DNA of 64,000 bases. Origin: Stomorhina lunata. Its lineage: Eukaryota > Arthropoda > Insecta > Diptera > Rhiniidae. Made by a program: the position numbers and the translations under genes. Shown here piece by piece: positions 54,650 through 64,000 of the stretch (position 1 is its first letter; every line of letters starts with the position of its first letter). A model generated the notes under the pieces. It was not told where the DNA came from. It worked only from the letters and a program-made list of their open reading frames with translations, and did no database searches. Location of the stretch: the NCBI GenBank assembly GCA_933228675.1, contig OW121740.1, positions 125,935,630 through 125,999,629 of the forward strand, in the 5' to 3' direction.

Positions 54650-55790
54650 CGCGTTAGTTATCTTTAAGAGCTAATATCTCGAAAACTAGACCTGATTTTA
54701 AAAATTGAATTAGAGGCATTGAGTGAAAAATGTGATACCAGACAAGGTTTAATTTTATTAAATTTTTAATAGTTATTTAGCCAAGTGACATTTCAACGAC
54801 AAAACCAATAACTTATACAATAAATGAAAAACTTTTGCCTCAATTGCGTTGTAGACATTGAAAAATTGTAATTAAAATAGGATACAAATTTGAACAAGAT
54901 AACATTTAACAAATTGAACCTTCTCTGAAAAAAAAAACATAAATTTTATATTACGTTGTAAATTATTTCGGTTTAGAATTTCCAATTTTTCCAAAGTAAA
55001 ATTAATTTTTTTTTCTACATTTATAACACAGACATACAAAAATTGATTTTTTGATCAAGGCAACATTTTTAGATCTTATTAAAAGGTAAAAATTTGCTGA
55101 AGAAAGCAAAGCAATATTTCGAACAGTTCACGAGATATAGACCTAAAAATGACTAGATGTTTTTAAAAAACTTCAAAAATTAATTAAAAAAAAACCTAAG
55201 CTAATAATTGAATGCTTATTTCTTGTTTATGATTTTTAAAAAACGAAACAATTTTGAAAGAAAAATTTTTCGGTGTAAATTCTCTAAAACGGCTTGGCGG
55301 TTTTTCTTAATAGCTCAATATAACAAGCCGTTTTGGAGTTATCTAAACATTATTAGCAAAAGACCCGTTTTTCGGAAAAAAATTATATCTCGAAAACTAG
55401 AGCCAACTCAGATTTTGGCGGTCTCAATTGTTCCAAGATTTTGAAGTTGAAAAATGTGCTATAGAAACAAAATTGAACTTTTGTTGTTTCTTCTATTTTT
55501 TATGATTTTTTTTTTAAATTTTGAAAGAATATTTTTTTCGGTGTAAATTCTATGATATCTCTAAAACGACTAAGCGGGTTAAGACAAATGTGAAGACGAC
55601 TCAAAGATCAAATTGTTCTCGAATTTCGGTTTTTCTTATTATATCAATATAAGCAGCCGTTTTGGAGTTCTATTAAAACTTTTTGCAAAAGAACTGTTTT
55701 CCTGGAAAAAAATTATATCTCGAAAACTAGAGCCAATTTAGAAAAAACAATGTAATTTTCGGATATTGTTGGCCTGTGTAATAATTAAAA
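54650..55790 (+). repeat. Diverged direct repeats with ATATCTCGAAAACTAGAGCC
   Basis: AATATCTCGAAAACTAGACC near 54671, then ATATCTCGAAAACTAGAGCC near 55385 and 55716. TTTTTCGGTGTAAATTCT occurs near 55265 and 55533, and GCCGTTTTGGAGTT near 55330 and 55652. Period about 270-330 bp in the last two units. Same CGAAAACTAGAG word (inverted) as at 13636. Confidence 0.75.
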
Positions 55791-57457
55791 AACAATAACT
55801 TCTGTATATGCAAAAATATTAAATACATGAAGGAAAATGCTTTAAATTAAAATTTATGATTGATTTTGAAGTGCCATAAATTTTTCAGAAAACTATAATT
55901 TACTAAAGAATTTTTTTATGATTTTTTTAATTACAAAAAAAAAAAAAAAATTATTTCTAACAATTTAATGTTTTTAGTGCGTGACTTTTGTGGAAAAAAT
56001 CATATTACAAAAAAGAAATAATAATTAAAATTTAAACTGAAAAGTCAGCAGGAAAATAATAAGTTTTTCAAAATTTTATTACAAACTGAAGGAAAATATT
56101 TCTAGACTGACTCTCGTACATGCATAAAAGACCTATTGCCAATATGAATTTTGTTAACCTTGGTTAGTTACAGACTATGAGAAATTATGTCTAGATATAT
56201 AAACAAATGAAATAGAATCCAGACAAAAATGTTAATTAAAATTAATTATTAAAGAAAAAAAAAAACTGAAATATAACAGCGCAATAATTTCTGTTTATGC
56301 AAATTTTGTTCAAAGTAATCAGGAAATATTTAGAAGAAAACTAATTTTATGATAATTCCTGCTGTGATTTCTTGACATTTTTTGATTATTTATCTTTTGA
56401 CATTTACATAAAAGTGTCATTTGTTAATGATTTCAGAGAGTGTCTGAAAGATAAATGGCCTAAGTGTTAATAACTTAATTGTGTAAGTAAGTAACTGGAT
56501 TTAACTAAAGACCAGTAATTATGGTTAAATGTTGGTGATTTCTAGACGAGACCCATTCCCCAGACCTCAAGCCAACATTTGAATGTAAATTATCTAAAAT
56601 AAATGTTTCTTTCTCTTTTTATTCCCTCAAAAATAAGAAAGAAAACTAAAGCCTCTAAAGTTTAAAAAAAATTTATCACCATCAACATCATCATCATCGC
56701 AGATGCAACATTTTGTGGCATGATTTAAAAAATTGCTTGTTGCATGTAGTTGCAGTCAATTTTATAGCAATTAAATGCATTTATTTTCTTTCTCTCATAA
56801 ATTTTGTTTTAAATGATTTAAGATAACAAATTTAACAAATTTTATCCAACACTACTCCACCTCCTTGGAAAGCTTTTGCAACTTCTCTCAAGAAATACTT
56901 GTGTCCATGAATTTGTGACTGAAAGTTTTTTCTAGTTAATTGGTGTTTGTGAAAGATATTATTTAAATTTAGTCTTTGCTTTAAATAATTGGTCAGTTTG
57001 ACAGAGAAAATTTGAAATGATTTACTTTTAAATAAAGAGAAATCTTTATATGATCATGGGGAATATTATATGATAGGTCCCAATTATATTTTGTTAAACT
57101 GTAATAGTAATGTGTACTCCTAATAGTATGAGGGTTTTAACTCCAAGAAGTGTGTTTCTAACATATTATGATTGGCTTCAAACACACTATGATTTTGTGT
57201 GATCAATTCATGATTCAATATACTAATAAGTTAAGCAAAAAATAGAGTGTTAATGAAATTAAAAAGTATAAATTTGCTTAAATAAAAAAAAAAAATCAAC
57301 ATAGTCATGGGAAACATAATATTGTTGGCTACATATTTTGTTAGTATAGTATTACAATTATATAATTAATTTACTCTCCTAATCATATGCAAGTTTACAT
57401 CCAAATATTGTGCGTATGTATATAGTTAACATAACCATATTATGATAAGCTTAAACC
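55791..57457. other. AT-rich spacer, no gene seen
   Basis: Nothing beyond short A/T runs and a CATCATCATCATCG tract near 56685. Confidence 0.5.
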
Positions 57458-57468
57458 ATATACTAATT

Positions 57469-57510
57469 GAGCTCCTATGCTCCACTGGGAGTCAAGGATA
57501 ACAGAAGAAA
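57469..57510 (+). mobile_element. 42-bp LINE tail insertion
   Basis: CTATGCTCCACTGGGAGTCA then AGGATAACAGAAGAAA matches the 3' end of the LINE at 24991-25386. It is flanked by a perfect 11-bp duplication ATATACTAATT (57458-57468, 57511-57521). This is an extreme 5' truncation of target-primed reverse transcription. Confidence 0.85.
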
Positions 57511-57521
57511 ATATACTAATT

Positions 57522-57949
57522 AAATTCTGATTCAAATTCTGATATGAAGGGATGAACAAATTGTTCAAGACTGCAATCCATGATCACGTTTGCCCATACC
57601 ACCAGAAGCCGAAGACTTTTAGTAATTTTCGTTAATATCACGATCATTAATGAAACTCGTGAAAATGAGTGTTAAAAGCATTCAGTTGGGATTCGGATGT
57701 TGACGAAAACCTTTGGTGCCGCTTTGTTAAAGAAAATGCAAAAACAAAATATACACGAAACAAAAACAAAATCCAATTTCTAGCAACAAAATGTGTATAG
57801 GGTTCGAGAGAACACAGAAATATAATTTTAAACATTGTTGCCACGACACTATTATTTTTGTCAACATTTTTTGAAATAAATGTAACCGAATTGGGAATAT
57901 TTTTTGAAACAGAAATAAATTCAAATATTAAACAATTTTAAAATTCTAT
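57522..57949. other. Spacer with two minus-strand open frames, unrecognised
   Basis: Somewhat G+C-richer (CACGTTTGCCCATACCACCA, GGATGTTGACGAAAACCTTT). The minus frames at 57647-57844 and 57727-57924 overlap and have no family resemblance. Confidence 0.35.
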
Positions 57950-60410
57950 ATTTTTTAGATAAAAAAATATATTTTCGATATTTTCAATACAAATTATACA
58001 AAAATTTTTTTTTAGAAATATTTCCTTTGGAAAATTTTACGATAAAAATTATTTTTTATGAAAAAATTTTCGATAAAAATATTTTTCTGTGAAAATTTCT
58101 TTCGAAAATAAAAATGCAAAAATATTTTCGATTAATTTTTTTTTCTAAAGAAAAATTTTCCATAAACTAATTTTGAATAAAAAAATCTTTATAGGAACAT
58201 TTTTGATACAAAAAATTTGTGGTAAAAAAAATTAAACAAAGAATTCTATAGAAAATTTGTTGATCAAAAATTTTGTATAAAAAATTTTTGATAAAAAAAT
58301 TAAAAAAAAATTTGAGAAACAAAATTTCTATAGAAAATTTCTAATTATTCATAGAAAAATTTTTTATAAAAAACTTTCAATAGAAAAATTTTCTATGGAA
58401 ATTTGATAAACAAATTTTCTATAGAAACAATTTTCTTTATACAAAATTTTTGATACAAAAATTTTCGATAGAAAAATTTTAGATAAAAAAATTTTCTATA
58501 GAAACATTTTAGAAAACAAATTTTTGATAAAAAAAAATTGTATAGAAAAATTTTTCAGAAAAAAACTTTCTATAAAAATAATTTTCTATAGAAAAACTTT
58601 TGATAAAAAAAATGTTCTATAGAAAAATTTTAGATAAAAAAAATGTCTATAGAAAAAATTTTCATAAGAACATTTTTTTACAGAAAATTTTTTGATAAAA
58701 AAATTTTCTATAGAAAAATTTTTCATAGAAAAATGTTATATAAAAAATTTTTGTAAAACAATTTTCTTAGAAAAATTTTTAATACAAAACTTTTTGATAA
58801 AAAAAAATTTTCTATAGAAACATTTTTCATCAAAAAATTTTATAATGAAAAATATTTGATAAAAGAATTTTCTATAGAAAAATTTTTGAAAAAAAATTTT
58901 TTATAGAAAAATTTTTGAAAAAAAATTTTTTATAGAAAAATTAAAAAAAAAAAATTTTTAATAGAAAAATTTTTGAAAAAAAAATTTTCATAGAAAAATT
59001 TTTGAAAAAAAAATTTCTATAAAAAAATTTTAGATAGAAAAATTTTTGATAAACAAATTTTTTTTAATCAAAAATTTTTGTTCTATACAAAAAATTTTGA
59101 TTAAAAAATTTTCCATAGACAAATTTTTTATAAAAAAATTTTCTACAGAAAAATTTTTGATAAAAGAATTTTCTATAGAAAAATGTTTGATAAAAAAAAT
59201 TTTTATAGAAACATTTTTGATAAAACATTTTCGATACAAAAATTTTTGATAAAAAAAAATTTAGAGAAAAATTTTTGATAAAAAAAAAATTAGAGAAAAA
59301 TTTTTGATAAAAAAATCTTCTGTAGAAAAATTTTTGATAAAAAATGTTCTGTAAAAAAATTTTCTATACAAAAAATTTTGAAAAAAAAATTTAAGAAAAT
59401 TTTTAATAAAAAATTTCCTATATAAAAATTTTTGATAAAAAAAAAAAAATCTATAGAAAAATATTCCATCAAAAAATTTTCTAATGAAAAATATTTGATA
59501 GAAGAATTTTCAAGAGAAAAATTTTTGAAAAAAAAAAATTTTATAGAAAAATTTTAGAAAAAAAAATTTTCTATAGAAAAAAAAAAATTTCTATAGAAAA
59601 ATTTTCCATAGAAAAATTTTTGAAAAAAAAAAATTCTAGAGAAAAATTTTTGATAAACAAATTTTTTTTTAATCAAAAATTTTTGTTCTATACAAAAATA
59701 GTGATTAAAAAATTTTCCGTAGATAAATTTTTTATAAAAAATTTTTCTACAGAAAATTTTTTGATAAAAGAATTTTCTATAGAAAAATGTTTGATAAAAA
59801 AAATTTCTATAGAAAAATTTTTGATAAAAAAATTTTCTATAGAAAAATTTTTGATAAGAAAATTTTCTATAGAAAAATTTTTGATAAAAAAAATTTTACA
59901 GAAAAATTTTTGATAAAAAATTCTTCTGTAGAAAAGTTAGTGATAAAAAATCTTCTGTAAAAAAATTTTCTATACAAAAATTTTTGAAAAAAAAACTTTC
60001 TATAGGAAAATTTTGAATAAAAAATTTTCGATATAAAAATTTTTGATAAAAAAAAATTTCTAATGAAAAATATTTGATAAAAAAATTTTCTACAGAAAAA
60101 TTTTTGAAAAAAAATTTTCTACAGAAAAATTTTTGAAAAAATTTTTTTTCTATAGAAAAATTTTCCATAGAAAAATTTTTGAAAAAAAAATTCTATAGAA
60201 AAATTTTTGATAAACAAATTTTCTATCGAAAAATTTTGGATAAAAAAATTTTCTAAAGAAAAATATTTGATAAAAAAATTTTCTAAGAAAAATTTTCGAT
60301 AAAAGAATTTTCTATAGAAAAATTTTTGATAAAAAAATTTTCTATATAAAAATTTTTTATAAAAAAATTTTCTATAGAAAAATTTTTAATAAACTAATTA
60401 TTACAATTAA
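57950..60410. repeat. ~30-bp minisatellite with ~600-bp higher order
   Basis: About 80 units of GAAAAATTTTTGATAAAAAA ATTTTCTATA. The mutant block AATCAAAAATTTTTGTTCTA occurs at about 59067 and 59671, and GAAAAATATTTGATA-TTCT blocks at about 58847, 59484 and 60064. This gives a higher-order unit near 600 bp, about 2.5 to 3 copies. A 30-bp period keeps a reading frame open and yields decapeptide frames (FLIKKFSIEK repeated) on both strands, which I treat as artefacts. Confidence 0.95.
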
Positions 60411-62269
60411 ATTCCATTTTTTATTATTTATAATTATATTTTAAAAAATATGACAACATTTATTAAAAACTCCTTTTCAACAATAGCGAAAATTTCGGAT
60501 AGGACATGATTTCAAATTAAAATTTATTCATATAACGAGACAGTTTTTTTTTTCTTGTAATTAAAAATGTAATTATCCATCTATATATTTAGTAATAGCC
60601 ATATAATTACATTACCATAGCTGTTAAATACTCATATAAATGACGCAAAATAATCAAAATTCAACCCTTTTTTGTAGGATTTTTTCGAAATGAAAATTAT
60701 CATAAATATTTTCATACATTTTTAATTAATATGCATAAATAAGGATTATAATTGAGGCAAAACGGTTGTGTTGTAGTAATAGAATGAAGAAATTTAGCAC
60801 TTTAATTATATGGATATGATGATACTATAATTTACATAATTTAAGGCGATTAAATTGAATAAATAAAAAAAGGATTAAAAGTGGAGTATACAATAAGGCG
60901 TTAGGGGGGTACAGAAAGGAGGAAGAAAAAATATTGAAAAAAGTAAATAAGTTTAAAATTAACAATATGGTAGTAATAGTAATGGAACACTAGTATAAAT
61001 TTATAAAGGTTTTGTTTAAAAACATGTTGAAAGTTAAAATAAAAATTATTTTTGGAGCCTCAAAGTAGGCAATGTGACTTTTAAATAATTTTATTACGCA
61101 ATTAATAATGAATATTGATGTAAAATAAAAATATCGATATTTTGGAGAAAAATAATTTAAAATATCTTATTTTTTTACTAAAAAAATATATTATTTTACT
61201 TAAAATTTGTTAAGAGATTTATTAGGTCATTTATTAAGGGTTAAACTACCTTTTCCTATTAATTTCTATCCAAATCTTTGAATTTCCATTTAATTTGTGT
61301 ATTGAAGCTTACAGTAGCTATTAAAGATTTAAAATGAGCGATCTTTGTAGAAATCATTCTTTAAATTTAATTTATTAAGGGAAAATAAATCACGATCATT
61401 TACCTTTTTACGAGTAAATTTTTTTATTTTCATTTCTTTGGTTTATTGAAAAGATAATCTCAATGAAATAGAAAAATCCAAATAAAAAAGGGGGCCTATA
61501 TTTGGTATTATTGTTAAACATAAAAAAATAAACCTAAATCATATAATACTTTTACCTGCCTTGGCATTGTTACCTGAATACGAGAAGACACACAAAAGTC
61601 GTGGTGGTTTAGTGGAACAAAAAGACGTCTCAAAACAAAAATCTTTGTGGTTATAAATTTTGGATATAAAAAGAAATATTTCAAAAAAAAAAACATACTC
61701 AAGTACTCTTAGTTATTTTAGGATTTTGCCAATGTTTGTCTTGAATTTTTTCTTTCGAAGTTTCAAAGAGATCTGTATCATTTTACTCGCTGGTGTTGTA
61801 TTTTAAAACCGATGACAACTACTGCTGAGCCGCGTTTTTTGTGCTACCACAAAAGAAAAAGTCTTCGAAGAAAGGGGCAAAAACAATTGAAAACAAGAAA
61901 AAAAAGGCAGCTATCGAACCATTTTTGTTTTTTTTTTATAAATCTTATCAAATTACATAATGTGACATAATTAATTTTTTTCTCAAAAGAAATTTTTTGA
62001 AATTTCGAAAAGATAAGGAAAAAGAAAACAAAGGATATAAAGAAGAAAAAAAACATTTAAAGTAAGAAATTTTGAAATTTTGGACATTATTAGGTAAGCG
62101 GGAATTGTTATGTCGCAAAAAATTTGGAGCTTTTTTTAAACAATTTTTTATAAAATTCAGGTGTGAGGTGCTAGGAAACAATGAAGTCCCAAATGTTTTA
62201 GAAGAACTAATGAAAAGATTTAACTTTATAATTGAAGGAAAATAAACTCAAACTTTTAAACTAAAAATT
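60411..62269. other. AT-rich spacer, weak exon-like stretch on the minus strand
   Basis: The segment 61556-61628 on the minus strand has an acceptor-like TTTTTGTTTTGAG, an open frame (PLNHHDFCVSSRIQ) and two donor-like sites (CAG/GTAACA at 61574, CAG/GTAAAAG at 61556). Not recognised and weak. The rest holds nothing supportable. Confidence 0.25.
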
Positions 62270-63700
62270 AAAAGCTTAATTTTATTTGGAATTTTTTCAG
62301 AATCTGTTTAAATTAAAGCTAGATATAGTTACTAAGCTAAAATTAAAGCTTTTCTTGCAAGTAAATAAAGAAAAAACTAAATTTTTAGCAATCAAAACTA
62401 GATTTAAGCAGATGAGCTTTTGTTTAAAAGCTTATTAAAGCTTTTATTTAAAAATAAAAAAATTGGATATTTATAATCCATAGGTATTTAAAGCATTATA
62501 ATAATAGCCCAGCTTTTAAGTTTTGTAAAAGCTTTCTTGTTATCAAAATCTGAGAAGAAAATTTGTAAAACATTTTTCTAACAAAAAAGAATTTTAAAGC
62601 TTAAATTCTTAAGCCATAAAACTTCATCAAAGCTTTTGTAAAAAAATGTATATATAAACAAGTATCGAAGAATATGAAAAAAAGTGTAATTAATGTTAGG
62701 CATTGAGAAAACTTTAAGTTCCATAAGAGCTTCTGCTTCACTAAAAGCTCATTTTAAAGCTAAGTAGAAGCTCGTGTATACAAACAATTTAAATCTTTTA
62801 AAATATACATATAAAGTAAAAGCTTAAAGCTTTTGTTTAACAGTTAAAAGCAGAAATTGCTATTTTCAAAACTATAATGCTTTTATTGGTGAGCTTAAAA
62901 AGCTCAACTGAAGTGATTAATTGAATTAACTTGAAAGATAAATTTTATGCTCCATAAAAGCTTTGGCTTTAGTAAAAATAATTTTAAAGCTTAGATCATT
63001 TTAAAGCTTTAACAGTAAAAAAGAGATATTTAACAGTAAGAGATATTGCTATTTTCAAAACTTTAATGTTTTAAATGGTCAGCTTAAAAAGCTCAACTAA
63101 AGTAAAAATTGAATTAGGACATTTTAAACTTTGTTTAGAGTTACTTAAACGACAAACATTGTCAAGAGATCAAGCTTTTGTAAGAAAATTAAAATAAGAA
63201 ATGTGTGCTTTTAAACTTCGTTAAACTATAAATGCTTAAATGAGCAACTTAAAAGCTCAACAAAGGCATTTTAAAGCTTATTTTGTATTCAAGCTGGAAA
63301 ATTAGACTGAAGACAAAAATTAAGGAGATTTAAAGCTCTACCAAGAAAACTTTCTTAAAGAAAGTAAAAAGGAAAAATTACTAGTTTTAAAACTTAAATA
63401 CTTCAAAAGGTCAACTTTAAAAGCTCAAGTAAAGTGATTTATTAAATTAGTTATTTTTAAATCTTTTTGGGCGAAAGATCAAGCTTTTGTAAAAAAAAAA
63501 ATTTAAAAAAATATAGACTTAAAAATTTCAGTGAAACTTAAATGGGTAGCTTTAAAAGCTCAACTAAAAGTCTTAATTTTAACTAGAGTTTTCAAGCTAA
63601 CTTTGCATAAAAGCTAAAAACTAAACTGAAAATATATAAACACTTAAAAGCTCAAAAAAGCTTTTGTTTGTAACATAGTCAATATAATACTTGGTAAAAG
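62270..63700 (+). repeat. ~165-190-bp array rich in AAGCTT/AAGCTC
   Basis: TTAAAAGCTCAACTAAAGTG-type words near 62894, 63084, 63250, 63419, 63552 and 63645. GCTATTTTCAAAACT words occur at about 62857 and 63047. Spacing 133-190 bp, with more diverged AAAGCTT-rich sequence from 62.27 kb. Old, degenerate tandem array with no coding frame. Confidence 0.7.
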
Positions 63701-64000
63701 TTTTTTTTATAATAATGAGTAAAGTTCAGGCAAAATCAAAAAAGTAAAAAAAAAAATCTGTTAAAAAAAACAATAAAAGCTTTACTAAAAACACTGAAAG
63801 CTAAGATATAGCTTTAATACTAAAAAATTTGTATTCCAAACATTTTCAGACAAACTAAAATTTTGTATGCTTTAACTACTTCAAAACTCTTTAACTTATC
63901 TCAAGTCAAATAAATCATTTTATAATCATTGTTACATGACTTTGGATTTTGGAGCTTTAGCTGCTACTTATCTTTTTTTTGTCTTCCTTTTAATTTCCAA
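63701..64000. other. AT-rich end of the window
   Basis: No feature seen apart from a few more GCTTTA words from the array edge. Confidence 0.5.

Noticed and set aside
59620..59913. 97-codon plus-strand frame (and 59896-60168 minus) of repeating FLIKKFSIEK
   Set aside because: A 30-bp period is divisible by three, so the array keeps frames open on both strands. The peptide is a simple translation of the minisatellite.
61556..61628. Minus-strand exon-like stretch (PLNHHDFCVSSRIQ)
   Set aside because: Weak acceptor, short, unrecognised, no neighbouring exon. Noted only in the spacer entry.

Overview
The window looks like non-coding DNA from a large fly genome, probably a calyptrate (blow fly or flesh fly type) or a relative. 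By eye it is about three-quarters A+T. It contains mariner, pogo, LINE and SINE remnants, many small foldback elements, and two long repeats of the dispersed fly type that carry TGTCCGTCC runs and end near ACTTGTTT. No complete protein-coding gene is visible. There are no bacterial-style genes, operons, rRNA genes or CRISPR arrays. The best gene signal is one possible 130-bp exon (23993-24122). The window is probably a very long intron or an intergenic repeat block.

Layout. 0.5-2.5 kb: 29-bp minisatellite. 3.2-7.9 kb: a ~355-bp tandem repeat and the first copies of a foldback MITE ('MITE A', ends GGGGCCAAATCGCCGCATTC). 7.9-8.9 kb: MITE A split by a pogo-type element. 9.3-11.5 kb: a dead mariner transposase gene interrupted by a 1.18-kb TIR element that holds another small element. 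13.0-15.1 kb: tandem duplications, a second dead mariner and MITE B. 17.6-22.9 kb: a duplicated segment whose first copy carries MITE C, with MITE D and another MITE A between the copies. 24.8-33.0 kb: about 33 copies of a box complementary to the 3' end of tRNA-Tyr, with a truncated LINE, MITE E, a CAATTG foldback array and MITE F inside.

34.2-39.1 kb: a ~150-bp satellite built round the palindromic box TGCATTACTTGGTAATGCA, interrupted by a mariner deletion derivative. 42.7-51.2 kb: two long inverted arms with tandem subrepeats, enclosing a Harbinger-like MITE, a mariner scrap, a MITE A copy, tRNA-derived SINE pieces and the two long fly-type repeats. 52.5-55.8 kb: further tandem arrays, part of them inverted. 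58.0-60.4 kb: a 30-bp minisatellite with ~600-bp higher order. 62.3-63.7 kb: a ~165-190-bp AAGCTC-rich array.

The most unusual feature is the 24.8-33.0 kb array. Its conserved box, TGGTCCTTCGAGCCGGATT, is the complement of the tRNA-Tyr 3' end including the CCA tail. The CCA tail is not encoded in tRNA genes, so the box looks like a retrotransposon primer-binding site repeated in tandem, not a tRNA-gene repeat. Several insertions can be dated and bounded because an uninterrupted paralogous copy of their target site lies in the same window. Genes do not work together here: the window records repeat amplification, nesting and inversion.
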